Below, piece after piece: positions 52,400 to 62,100 of a DNA stretch of 64,000 bases. The DNA lies in NCBI RefSeq assembly GCF_017873855.1, contig NZ_JAGGKR010000001.1:1431529-1495528 (forward strand), in the 5' to 3' direction. Both the position numbers and the translations under genes were made by a program. Origin of the DNA: Methanolinea mesophila. Lineage in GTDB: Archaea > Halobacteriota > Methanomicrobia > Methanomicrobiales > Methanospirillaceae. Every line of letters starts with the position of its first letter. Positions within the stretch are counted from its first letter, which is position 1. The notes under the pieces were generated by a model that saw only the letters and a list, made by a program, of their open reading frames with translations, did not search any database and was not told where the DNA came from.

Positions 52400-53728
52400 A
52401 TGAAACGATCTCTGATTCTCCTCGCTTTCGCGCTGATCGCAGCGCTTTTCCTTGCCGGATGCACGACCATGTCCGGGACCGCAAACCCACCCTCACAGGA
52501 TGGTTCCCTGAAGATCGGGGTGGTAGCCTCCATGACCGGGCCGGCAAGCACTACCGGAAAGGACATCTGGCAGTCCGCACAACTCGCCGCCGATGAAATA
52601 AACGCCAAAGGAGGGGTCTATGTCGCGAGCCTCCATAAGAGTGTGCCCATCGTTCTGGTCCAGGGCGACGACGAGTCCACCCGTGAAGGGGGGCAGAAGG
52701 CCGTCTCTAGGATGATCACCCAGGATAACGTCGACCTCCTCGTAGGAGGATTCTCCAGCGCAGTGGTCTCCGCCCACCAGTCAATCGTGGCCGAGCACAA
52801 CGTCCCCTATATCATCACCGGCGCATCCACGCCGGTCATTACCCGGAGGGACGACGTGAACACCACCTATATGTTCCACCACGCTCCCACGTGCGACGAC
52901 TCCGGCGGGCAGATCACCCTGTTCCTTGACGATACCGTCCGCCCGGCGATCAACCAGAAGTTCGGGTTCCCCGCCGACAGGCCGCTCCGGCTCGCGATCC
53001 TCTACCAGGACAGCCCCTACGGGAAGGGACACCAGACCGCGATCGCCAACACCATCGCCGCGAATAACTTAAACATCGACGTGGTGGCGGAGGAGGCCTT
53101 CAAGATGGGCGAGAGCGATTACCGCACCGTGCTCACCAGCATCAAGAACGCGAATCCCGACGTGATCTATGTTGCGGCATTCCTCAACGAACAGATCCCC
53201 ATCGAGACCCAGGGCAGGCGTGAAGTCGGCCTGGACAAGATCTTCGTCGCGGTAGAGCCCAACGACGATCCGGACTTCTACAAGGGTGTGGGCAGCTACG
53301 CCGACTATTCAATCGTGCAGAGCAGGTTCTCCCCCTACGCAGTCCCCAAGGGACCGATCGAGGCAGCGGTGAACAAGTTCAATAAGGACTTCGACACCAA
53401 GTTCGGCGGGTTCCCGGGGATGATGGGCGCCGCCACCTATGAAGGGGTCTATATTGCCGCCGCCGCCGTGGAGCAGGCAGGGACGCTCGATAAGGATCAG
53501 GTGCGCCAGGCCCTGGGTACCGTCCAGGTGCCCCAGATGGTCGAGGCCATGCAGGGCCAGGTCATCCGGTTCTCGCCGGACTTCAGGGAGAGCAAGTTCC
53601 AGCTCTACATGTCCCAGTTGCACTGGGATAACTCGCTCGGAGAGACCCGCCCGGTGATCGTCTGGCCGTCCAACTTAAAGGAAGCCGATTTCCAGCTTCC
53701 CGACTGGTTCGTGCCTGGCCAGGCATAA
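52400..53728 (+). CDS. livK: Branched-chain amino acid-type ABC substrate-binding lipoprotein
   Basis: A 442-residue periplasmic-binding-protein fold type I receptor. It starts with a lipoprotein signal (LILLAFALIAALFLAGCTT, Cys about 21), then LKIGVVASMTGPASTTGKDI and the family features VDLLVGGFSSAVVSAHQSIVAEHNVPYI, LRLAILYQDSPYGKG and DQVRQALGTVQV. The class binds amino acids, urea, amides or related compounds; ligand specificity is not visible. Permease genes follow. The gene is preceded by a palindrome and by an AGGATG site. Confidence 0.9.
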   Translation: MKRSLILLAFALIAALFLAGCTTMSGTANPPSQDGSLKIGVVASMTGPASTTGKDIWQSAQLAADEINAKGGVYVASLHKSVPIVLVQGDDESTREGGQKAVSRMITQDNVDLLVGGFSSAVVSAHQSIVAEHNVPYIITGASTPVITRRDDVNTTYMFHHAPTCDDSGGQITLFLDDTVRPAINQKFGFPADRPLRLAILYQDSPYGKGHQTAIANTIAANNLNIDVVAEEAFKMGESDYRTVLTSIKNANPDVIYVAAFLNEQIPIETQGRREVGLDKIFVAVEPNDDPDFYKGVGSYADYSIVQSRFSPYAVPKGPIEAAVNKFNKDFDTKFGGFPGMMGAATYEGVYIAAAAVEQAGTLDKDQVRQALGTVQVPQMVEAMQGQVIRFSPDFRESKFQLYMSQLHWDNSLGETRPVIVWPSNLKEADFQLPDWFVPGQA

Positions 53729-53783
53729 TCTTTTCATTTTTCCCGCGAGAATAGCAATACCGCAAGTGTGAGGAGGAACGACT

Positions 53784-54665
53784 ACGGACGTCAACCCCGA
53801 TATTTTACTTCAGGTCCTGTTCTGGGGCCTGTACGCCGGATGCATCTACATCCTCCTGGCCACGGGCCTGAACCTGATCTTCGGGGTGATGAAGGTGGTC
53901 AACTTCGCCCACGGGCAGCTCCTGATGATCGGGGCATATGTCACCTTCACCTTCTTCATCCTCTCGGGGTTCAACCCCTACGTGCTTCTGGCTGCCTCGA
54001 TCCCTATCCTGATCCTCGTCGGGGTGACCATCGAGCGGCTCTGTTTCCGCCCCATCCTCGGCACGGGTAAACTGAACGAGATCTTCATCTCCATCGGGCT
54101 GATCTACATCCTCGAGAACGTCGCCGCGCTGATATGGGGCGACGAGTGGCGGGTCATCCACAGCCCCTACGAGGCGATCACCGTCACCGTCGGGGGGTTG
54201 AAGATCCCGGTCGATTACCTGATCATCATCTTCACCACGGTCGTGATCCTGGTGGGATTGTACGTTTTCCTGAAACGGACCAGCCTCGGCCGGGCGATGC
54301 GGGCCACCAGCCAGAACCGGAAGGGGGCCATGCTGATGGGGATCAACGTGGAGAAGATGGACATGCTCTCCTTCGGGATCGGCGCCGGGCTCGCCGGTGC
54401 CGCCGGGACCCTCTGGGTGGTGAGCGGCCAGGTGTTCAACCCCTATATGGGGTCGATCCCGGCGATCAAGGCGTTCGCCATCGTGATCATCGGCGGCCTC
54501 GGGAGCATCCCGGGTGCTATCGTGGGAGGCCTGATCCTGGGCATTGCCGAGAACTTCGCCATCTTCACGGTCGGCGGAGCGTGGAAGGACGCCATCGCGT
54601 TCATCATCCTGATCATCGTGCTGATCGTCCGGCCCACGGGCCTGTTCGGGGAGAAGGGGGAGTAG
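53784..54665 (+). CDS. livH: Branched-chain amino acid-type ABC permease (LivH) with apparent ACG start
   Basis: A ~293-residue permease of eight or more helices: GLNLIFGVMKVVNFAHGQLLMIGAYVTF is the LivH N-terminal hallmark, and LMGINVEKMDMLSFGIGAGLAGAAGTL holds the conserved EAA-like loop. Only from 53886 does the frame have an ATG, but that would delete the first helix. The coding pattern is intact from DVNPDILLQVLFWGLYAGCIYILLATG, and AGGAGG sits 7 bases before an ACG at 53784 (then GAC GTC AAC). No ATG, GTG or TTG exists in frame between the upstream stop and 53886, so the start is probably ACG or the sequence carries an error. Confidence 0.85.
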   Translation, partial: TDVNPDILLQVLFWGLYAGCIYILLATGLNLIFGVMKVVNFAHGQLLMIGAYVTFTFFILSGFNPYVLLAASIPILILVGVTIERLCFRPILGTGKLNEIFISIGLIYILENVAALIWGDEWRVIHSPYEAITVTVGGLKIPVDYLIIIFTTVVILVGLYVFLKRTSLGRAMRATSQNRKGAMLMGINVEKMDMLSFGIGAGLAGAAGTLWVVSGQVFNPYMGSIPAIKAFAIVIIGGLGSIPGAIVGGLILGIAENFAIFTVGGAWKDAIAFIILIIVLIVRPTGLFGEKGE

Positions 54666-54668
54666 GAG

Positions 54669-55628
54669 ATGGAGAAAGAGAAACTCGTCCGCTACGGGAT
54701 CCTTGCCGCCCTCGCCATCGCGGTGATCGTCCCCATCCTCACCGGCTTCAATGCCTACTACCTGACGGTGATGATCCTGATGCTGATCTTCATCATATTC
54801 GCCTCGGCCTGGAACTTCCTCACCTATACCGGGCAGGGCTCGCTCGGGCACGCGGCCTTCTTCGGTATAGGCGGCTACGTATCGGCGCTCACCGCAGCGG
54901 CGAGCGGGCTCTCCCCCTACTTCACCATCTTCGTCGGCGGTGGCGGAGCGGCGATCGCCGGGGTGTTCATCGCCATCATCTGCGTCCGGTTAAAGGAATG
55001 GTTCCTCGCGATGGTCACTTTCGGATTCGCCATCATCGTCCAGGTGCTGGTGGTGACCCAGTTCGCTACCATCACCGGCGGATGGGACGGGATCGCCGCA
55101 CCGCCCCTGATATCCAGTTCGGTGCCCGGGTACCTGCTGTGGATCTATTACTCCATTCTGGTGATTACGGTCCTGGTGATCGTGCTCTTCTGGTTCATCC
55201 TCAAATCACGCGTGGGGCTCGCGTACGCGGCTATCAGGGAGAACGAGCTCGAAGCACGGGCGGCGGGGATCGACCCGGTCCGCTACAAGCTCTCCGCGTT
55301 CGCCATAAGCGCGTACTTCGCCGGGGTGGCGGGAGCGCTCGAGATCCACTATTTGGGCTACATCACCCCGGAGATTTTCGGGGTGGACATCTCCTTCTGG
55401 CCGATCATCTACTCCATTTCCGGCGGGCTCGGGACCCTCGCCGGTCCGGTAATCGGGACGATCGTGATCACCCTCCTCTGGGACGGGCTCCAGGGGCTCG
55501 GGCTCTCCTACGGCAGGTTCATCATCATCGGGGTGCTGCTGGTGCTGATCATCATCTTCCTCCCGAAGGGGATGGTCTCCCTCCCGGACCGTATCCGGGA
55601 ATGGCAGGAGAAGAAGAAGCGGACGTGA
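54669..55628 (+). CDS. livM: Branched-chain amino acid-type ABC permease (LivM)
   Basis: A 319-residue permease with about nine helices. FASAWNFLTYTGQGSLGHAAFFGIGGY is the LivM signature, AIRENELEARAAGIDPVRYKLSAFAISA is the conserved cytoplasmic loop that contacts the ATPase, and SGGLGTLAGPVIGTI is the family's late motif. It starts three bases after livH. The two ATPase genes that normally follow (livG, livF) are absent; the next gene is on the other strand. A T-run follows the stop. Confidence 0.93.
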   Translation: MEKEKLVRYGILAALAIAVIVPILTGFNAYYLTVMILMLIFIIFASAWNFLTYTGQGSLGHAAFFGIGGYVSALTAAASGLSPYFTIFVGGGGAAIAGVFIAIICVRLKEWFLAMVTFGFAIIVQVLVVTQFATITGGWDGIAAPPLISSSVPGYLLWIYYSILVITVLVIVLFWFILKSRVGLAYAAIRENELEARAAGIDPVRYKLSAFAISAYFAGVAGALEIHYLGYITPEIFGVDISFWPIIYSISGGLGTLAGPVIGTIVITLLWDGLQGLGLSYGRFIIIGVLLVLIIIFLPKGMVSLPDRIREWQEKKKRT

Positions 55629-55652
55629 AAAAACCCCGCCCGAACCGTCATA

Positions 55653-55662
55653 TTTTTTTTTT
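55653..55662 (+). terminator. T-run after livM
   Basis: Ten T residues follow the livM stop by about 25 bases; typical archaeal terminator, and the ATPase-less operon ends here. Confidence 0.5.
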
Positions 55663-55726
55663 AAAAATTCAGATACTCGCTATCGGGAATGTTGAGCGTG
55701 CCTCGGCATGGGGCCCTCCCGTGGTC

Positions 55727-56920
55727 TCACTCGACGAGCATGAGCCCCGGGTGATGCCCGGTGATGCTCCTGCCTCCCTGGGGCGTCACCACGAACGTAT
55801 TCTCGATACCCACCATCCCGATATCCTTTATCCCTTTCTTGGGTTCGAGGGCGAGGACCATGCCTTCCTCGAGCGGGTCGTCGGATCCCTTCGCGATCAC
55901 CGGGAACTCGTCCACCTGGAGGCCCGTCCCGTGGCCGAGGAAGGACGCCCGCCGGGTGCCGAATCCCATGAAATTTTCCAGGAATCCGGACGGGAGACTC
56001 TCGTATATCGCGGTGTAAATCTGCGAGGGAGTGATACCCGGCTTCAGCATCGCGGCCATCCGGCCTTGTATATCGACGCACTCCATATGGGCGACAACCG
56101 CCTCCTCCGGCAGGGATTCCTTGAACATGTAGGTCATCGTCTTGTCGGTCTGGTATCCTTCGAACCCGCAGGCATTATCGATGAATACGAGGTCCCCCCT
56201 CCGGAGCGTGCGGCTCTGGCTCCCGAGCACCGGGGCTGCCGGCCCGATGCCCCTGCAGCCGCCCGGCCCGTCGAACGCCGCCGGGTAGATCGAGCTGTCG
56301 CCGAACCCGAGCTGCCCCACCTCGATCTCGGTCTGGAACATGCCGAACCGGACAATCCCGTGATGCCCCTCCTTTACCATCTGCAAATAGACCCCGGCCC
56401 CGAACTCCGCCTCGGTCATCCCTTCCCGGAGCATTCCCGGGATGCCCTCTTCCAGCACCGAGCGGTGGATGGCGCCGGCCCGTTCCATCTGTCGGATCTC
56501 GTACATGCTCTTCAGAGATCGCGTCTTTGCGATCTCGGAATCCACGGAGTGCACGTCATTTACCGGGAAATATTTCCGGAACCTTTGGAGGAGGGCGAGG
56601 GGGACGACTTCCGTCTCAAGGTATACCGATTCCGGGACCGCCCCGGTGACTGCCGCGGCATCGCGGTAACTGCCCATCGGCCGGATCGCGGGGAACAGGG
56701 ATTCATCGAGTGCCCGTTCGTAGCTCCGGCGCACGAAGAGTTCCGGCGCTCCATCGCGGGGGATGAAGAGCATCCCGTCCTGCATCGTGCCGGTGAAATA
56801 ATACTGGTTGATCCGGGAGAAGACGACGCAGAGTGCCCAGTCTGGGTGGGCCGCGTCCATCCGGGTCCTGAATCGTTCCACGCGGGCAGACAATTCAGAC
56901 AGGGGAACCTTCGGGATCAT
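55727..56920 (-). CDS. M24-family metallopeptidase (Xaa-Pro aminopeptidase-like)
   Basis: A 397-residue pita-bread enzyme. The N-terminal creatinase-like domain (1-150) is followed by the catalytic domain with all five metal ligands: the two Asp in DNACGFEGYQTDKTM, His in GHGTGLQVDEFP, Glu in ALEPKKG and Glu in GIENTFVV. Such enzymes remove residues in front of proline. The gene overlaps no neighbour; livM ends about 100 bases downstream on the other strand (convergent). ATG 56920 agrees with family start. Confidence 0.92.
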   Translation of the reverse strand: MIPKVPLSELSARVERFRTRMDAAHPDWALCVVFSRINQYYFTGTMQDGMLFIPRDGAPELFVRRSYERALDESLFPAIRPMGSYRDAAAVTGAVPESVYLETEVVPLALLQRFRKYFPVNDVHSVDSEIAKTRSLKSMYEIRQMERAGAIHRSVLEEGIPGMLREGMTEAEFGAGVYLQMVKEGHHGIVRFGMFQTEIEVGQLGFGDSSIYPAAFDGPGGCRGIGPAAPVLGSQSRTLRRGDLVFIDNACGFEGYQTDKTMTYMFKESLPEEAVVAHMECVDIQGRMAAMLKPGITPSQIYTAIYESLPSGFLENFMGFGTRRASFLGHGTGLQVDEFPVIAKGSDDPLEEGMVLALEPKKGIKDIGMVGIENTFVVTPQGGRSITGHHPGLMLVE

Positions 56921-57130
56921 ATCCTTAGTGTTGATTACAGGATTATTTACTCCTGGTGACCCGGTCCCGCGAGGTTCTTTCGGTCACGACCCTCTCATGG
57001 TATCCCTATCTTGCTTGTACTGTGGGATGCCGCATAGTTCCGGGAGTTCATCCCGCGCCCCGGGCGACGTGGCCTCAGTCTTTACCTATATCCCCGATGA
57101 GCGCCAAGAGCCTCTTATCGAGCAGTGCTT

Positions 57131-58063
57131 ATGAACCACACCACCCCCCTTATCCTGGCGGCAGGGCTCCTCCTCATTATCGGGCTCTGTGTCCTGCCGG
57201 TACAGGCCATCAGCGTGACGACCGGCGGGGCGGTCGGGTATTTCATGATCACGAGTGACCCCCCCGGGGGGACCATCTATTTCGACGGGGTGGACCAGGG
57301 AGCCGCCCCGGTGACGGTATGGGTCTACACCACCGGCCCGCCGGTGCACACGGTGGTCGTCGAGAAGGACGGGTACCAAACCCTGGTGCAACAGATCACC
57401 AGGAACCCGTCCAGGGACCAGACCGTCGAGGTGAATGCGGTGCTGGTGCCCGGGATCACGTACGGGGTACTCCGGGTTGAATCGGATATCCCGGGGGTCC
57501 GGGTCACCCTGGACGGGAACGAGACCATGCCCGTTCCTGCAGTATTCTCTCCGGTCGTAACCGGGTATCACACCGTGTCGTCGCTGGTGCCCGGGTACCT
57601 TCCCTATTCGGGGAAGGTGCTGGTGACGGAGACCGGGACCACGACGCTGCAGGTGAACTTTACTCCCGCGACAGAGACAGGAACGCTCAGGGTAACCTCG
57701 ATCCCCGCGGGAGCGGACCTCTCAATTAACGACGTCTCCCTGGGAAAGACCCCCTTCACGTCCGCCGGCATTGCCGCGGGGATGTACGATCTCCGGATCA
57801 GTCACCCCGGCTACGTGGAATGGACCGGGACCGCGACAGTGGCAGAGAACCAGGTGGAGACGGTCAACGCCGAACTGGCCCCCCTGGTCACATTCCCGAT
57901 AACCCCGGGCACCTCCCCGACGACCGGCGCGACCACGGAGACCCTGCCTGCCACTCCGGCTCCCACCACCCGCGCGGGAGGTTCCCAGGTTATTGTTCCG
58001 GGTGCACTGGGCGCGATTAGCGTAATGCTCCTGATAAGGAACCGGATACGGCCACGGAAGTAA
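57131..58063 (+). CDS. PEGA-domain surface protein with C-terminal membrane tag
   Basis: A 310-residue exported protein: signal peptide (LILAAGLLLIIGLCVLPVQA), three PEGA-like modules (GGTIYFDGVDQGAAPVTVWV ... GYQTLVQQI; PGVRVTLDGNETMPVP ... GYLPYSGKV; GADLSINDVSLGKTPF ... GYVEWTGTA), a Thr/Pro-rich linker with APTTRAGG and a C-terminal helix ending in basic residues. It resembles a shorter form of the protein at 24643-26235. GTG 57125 is an alternative start. Surface role unknown. Confidence 0.87.
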   Translation: MNHTTPLILAAGLLLIIGLCVLPVQAISVTTGGAVGYFMITSDPPGGTIYFDGVDQGAAPVTVWVYTTGPPVHTVVVEKDGYQTLVQQITRNPSRDQTVEVNAVLVPGITYGVLRVESDIPGVRVTLDGNETMPVPAVFSPVVTGYHTVSSLVPGYLPYSGKVLVTETGTTTLQVNFTPATETGTLRVTSIPAGADLSINDVSLGKTPFTSAGIAAGMYDLRISHPGYVEWTGTATVAENQVETVNAELAPLVTFPITPGTSPTTGATTETLPATPAPTTRAGGSQVIVPGALGAISVMLLIRNRIRPRK

Positions 58064-58087
58064 TTTCCCGGAATTAGTTATCCCGGA

Positions 58088-58093
58088 TATAAA
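58088..58093 (+). promoter_or_regulatory. Candidate TATA box of the broken zinc-ribbon gene
   Basis: TATAAA within GGATATAAACCCTTTTT, about 85 bases before ATG 58174. Confidence 0.35.
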
Positions 58094-58173
58094 CCCTTTT
58101 TATCATTCAACGCCCGTCCCGATATCTGCCGAAAAAATTTTCGGCATGGTCGGTCTATCGCATACCAGAGACT

Positions 58174-58288
58174 ATGAAGTCGGTAACCTGCCCGGGCTCT
58201 CGGATATACGTGGGAGAAGAAGTCGACCGCGACCCGGCTCTGCTGCCCGAAATGCAAGAAAGGGTTCAAGAAGGCAGAGAAAAAGTAA
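58174..58288 (+). pseudogene. Frameshifted small zinc-ribbon protein
   Basis: Translation from ATG 58174 gives MKSVTCPGS and then drifts out of frame; one frame over, the same stretch continues GYTWEKKSTATRLCCPKCKKGFKKAEKK to a stop at 58286-58288. Joined across a one-base shift near 58199-58202, it would read as a ~37-residue zinc ribbon with CPG(C) and CPKC halves, a form common in methanogens. The stretch CCCGGGCTCTCGGA holds one base more than a continuous frame would. Real indel or sequencing error cannot be told apart. Confidence 0.6.
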
Positions 58289-59139
58289 GTTTCCCCAAGA
58301 CCGGAAGGTACGGGGGGGCCCGGAGCGGTAGAGGTCTCCCATGAGGGAAAATCCGGTGTCCAGGACGTAATTACGCCGGTTATCCCGGGATACGGATTAT
58401 CCGTGATAAAGGAAGTGTTACGGAGTGCATCAGGGGAACGCACTAAAAAAGGGTCGGTTCGTTATTCTTTCAGACACGAGTCATAGGAGGATACCACAAC
58501 TGTTTCTTTCAGCGTGGGGAGGATACATGACGACACGATCGTGGCATCGCGCCGGCATTTCATCACGTCTGTCTCTTTATCTTCGCTTCTCTGGTCGCCT
58601 GGTCCTTTTCTTTTCTGTCTTCTCTTTCCGGTTCCCGCTCATTCCGGCCGGCAGTCTTCGACTGCACGTCACGTATAGTCTCTTGTAATAGTCCCTTCAC
58701 CCACCACCGGGTGACGAGAAAAATCATGAAACTATTACAGCTCCCACATACCGTTTCTATGACTTAAACCTTGGCATCACCGGGATCCGGAATGGCCCCC
58801 GCAAATCGGGGTTAGCCAGTAAATCCTTTTAATAGACCTGTTTTATCTAACCGGCACGAATACAACGGAATTTCACAGGTCGGTCCCGGGTCCCCTGCGG
58901 TCCGCTTTCCCGGACATTTGCGAGGGCCGGTGGTATTCCCCACACCGGAGACCCGGTGACCCGGACCCTCCCCACGTTCGGGGTGTGCCAGGGCGTACGG
59001 GTCGAACCATGCGGTCGAACATCTCCACCCGGATGAATTCGAGGACGAAATTCGCTTCTTCCAGCGAACGACCCTGCTCCCTGGCAGGGGCGGTGATCAG
59101 GAACGCCGTGAACAACAGGATGCCAAATCGGCCAGAAAA
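58289..59139. other. 851-base region without a clear gene
   Basis: Contains a pyrimidine-rich tract at about 58557-58650, an AT-poor middle and a few short open frames without domains. On the minus strand, 58873-59115 reads FLITAPAREQGRSLEEANFV and could be an eroded or very small protein next to the kinase gene, but it lacks a start codon in a good context. Nothing firm. Confidence 0.5.
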
Positions 59140-62100
59140 TCAGAGAATGCTCGGTTCGGTAATGGTCACCGGTTCTTTTGGGATAGTGAATGCGAACGTC
59201 GCCCCGGCTTCGCTTTTGGGTTCCACCCATATCTTTCCGCCGTGCCGCTCCACAATCTTCCTCACGATGGAGAGCCCGATCCCCGTCCCGGGATATTTGT
59301 CCCGGTTATGCAGCCGCTTGAATATCTCGAATATCTGCTCGTTGAATGCGGGATCGATACCGATACCGTTGTCGCTCACGGAGAAGACCCATTCCCGCTC
59401 TCCCCCCGCAACCGAGACCCTGACCCTCGGAGGGAGATCGCTCCGGTATTTCAGACTGTTCCCGATCAGGTTCTGGAAGACCTGGATCATCTGCCACCGG
59501 TCGGCCCAGATCACGGGGAGTTCCGCGATATCGATCGAGGCGTCGTTCTCCGCGATCTGGAGGGCGAGGTTCGTGACGACCTCGGTGAGTACACCGTTCA
59601 TATCGGTCTCCTCGAAGGGTTTGGCCTTTGAGCTGACCCGGGAGAATTCCAGAAGGTCGTCGATGAGCGCACCCATGCGGGTCCCGCCTTCCACGATGTA
59701 GTGGATGAACTCGTCGGCGTCCTCGTCAAGTCGCCCCTTGTAATTTTTTGCCAGCAGCTGGGAGAAGACCGTGACCATCCTGAGCGGCTCCCGAAGGTCG
59801 TGGCTCGCGACATACGCGAACTGTTCGAGTTCCTTGTTACTCCGCTTCAGGCTTTCGGCGTAATTTTTCAGGGTCTCTTCCGCTTTCCGCCGGTCAGTGA
59901 TGTCCTCGAAGAGTGTATAGACCTGGTAAGGGAGCGCCTCACCGGGATGGAAGAGCGGCATGGCGGACTGGACGTTGATCCATCGGTACCCGGCCTCGCG
60001 GGGGTTGTAGACCCCCATTATGACATTCTGCACCTCTTTCCCGGTGGAAAGGGCGACCATCGCGGGATGTTTCGATTCCGGGAACCGTGAACCGTCCTCA
60101 TGCACGGTGTGGCTCTCCTCGTCGAGCGGCGTCCTTCCGAGAAGTTCTCCGGGACTTTTCCCGAGGATCCGCTCTGCGGCCGGGTTCATCGAGATGTAGA
60201 TCCCCTCAGAGTCCTGGTAGACCACTCCCTGCACCATGGTGTCGTGAAGAGCCCGGAACTTCTGCTCGGAGGTCCGGATTGCCACCTCGAAATTTTTCCG
60301 TTCGGTGATGTCGATGCAGATGCCCGACATCCGCAGCGGCCGACCGGACTCATCGTATATCGTCTTTCCGAGTGCCTGGATCCAGCGCAGCCCGCCACCC
60401 GGCACGATAATGCGGTACTCGCTCGACAGCGGTGCATGGTCCCTTATTGCATCATCGATCTTCTCTTCTGCGATCCTGGCATCTTCGGGATGGAGGATCG
60501 ATCGCCACAGATCGAAGGTTGCGGTCCGGGTAGGGTCCAGACCGTAGATCCGGTAGAGTTCGGGCGACCAGGTGAGCGCCCCCTCAGCAATGTCCCAGTC
60601 CCATATGCCGGCTCCTGCCGAATCCTGGGCCAGGATCAGCCGCTCGTTCGTGATCGCCAGTGCCATGGCCGTCTTTTTCCGCTCCGTGATGTCCTGGCCC
60701 TGGGCTATGGTGGAGAGGACGGTCTGGTTGTCCGGCTTGAACAGGGTCGCCGAGTTCCAAAGCACGGTCCTGACCTCCCCGCTAACGTGCAGGATGGGAA
60801 TCTCCACTGCCTCCCACCGTTCGCCGGCCTGCGTCCGCTGGATCAGGTCCATGGAGGCACTCCGTGAGCTTTCCGGGAAGAGGATGTCGAGGGATTTGCC
60901 AATAACCGAGGGTGCATGCCTCCCGGTCAGGCGCTCGAACGCGTGGTTGAACCGCGTGATTCGGAACTCCGGGTCCCAGACGATAATGGGGGCGTTTGCG
61001 TAGGTGATCAGGTTGTCCAGGTACAGGCTGGTCTCCCGGAGTCCCCGCTCGCTCTTCCCGAGATCCTTCAGGTTCTGCCTGAGTACCTCCTCCTTTTCCG
61101 CGAGGTCTTCATTCAGGGTTATGAGTTCCGCATTCGTCTGGGAGAGCGCCCGTTCCGCTCGTTTCCGCTCCGTGATGTCCTGGCCCTGTGCGATGGTAGA
61201 GAGGACGGTCTGCCCGTCCGATTTGTACAGGGTCGCCGAGTTCCAAAGCACGGTCCTGACCTCCCCGCTGACATGCAGGATGGGAATCTCCACTGCCTCC
61301 CACCGTTCACCCATCTTGGTCCTCCGGATAAGGTTCATAGAGGCGGTCCGGGACGATACCGGGAAGAGAATCTCGAGGGACCGGCCGAGGACAGATGCCG
61401 CCGTCCTCCCGGTCAGGCGCTCGAACGCGTGGTTGAACCGGGTGATCCGGAACTCCGGGTCCCAGACGATGATGGGAGCGTTCGCATAGGTGATCAGGTT
61501 GTCCAGGTACTGGCCGGTCTCCCGGAGCATACTCTCGTGTTGGAGGAGTTCGTCGTTGGTATGCCGGAGTTCCTCCTCGATGACCCGCTGCTCTTCGTGT
61601 ACCCTCTGAAGGTCTATGTTCTTTCTGGCCAGATCGTCCTTCACCTGCTCCTGCTCTGTAATATCCGAAAAAACCGTGGAAAACCATCCCTGGCGGGCCG
61701 AGGTGCAGGAGATGGCGAACTGGCGGTTCAACGGAGGGAAGAACCGGGTGAACGACACCGGGGTCCCGGTCGCAGCCACCCGGGCATACTCGTCGAGGAA
61801 CGGGGGCGGGCTCACCCCGTAGAGTTCGCTCGCGAGCGCTTCCACGGCTCTCTCCGCAGGGATCCCGGTGTGCCGCTCGAATGCGAGGTTCACTTCGGTG
61901 ATCTTGTAATCGATCGGATTCCCTTCGGCATCGGAGATGATCTGGTGCAGGGCAACGCCCTCGTTCATCGACTGGAACAGCGTCCTGTACCGCAGTTCGG
62001 AATCGTGGACCGCCGCATCGATCTTCTTCCTAGTGGTGTTCTCGAGGATCTGCCATTCGCCGTCCCGTTTGATCAGGGCGAACTCGTGGTTCTCGATGAC

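Noticed and set aside
54134-56959. A 941-residue plus-strand open frame across livH, livM and the peptidase gene
   Set aside because: It is the shadow of three real genes in another frame or strand; composition is Arg/Gly/Pro-rich and no domain is seen.
58425-58688. 87-residue plus-strand open frame
   Set aside because: It has no domain, no ribosome site in position and spans a pyrimidine-rich tract; likely chance.
58873-59115. Minus-strand frame ending near the kinase 3' end (FLITAPAREQG...)
   Set aside because: It looks slightly protein-like but lacks a plausible start and any homology I can name; left as possible remnant.
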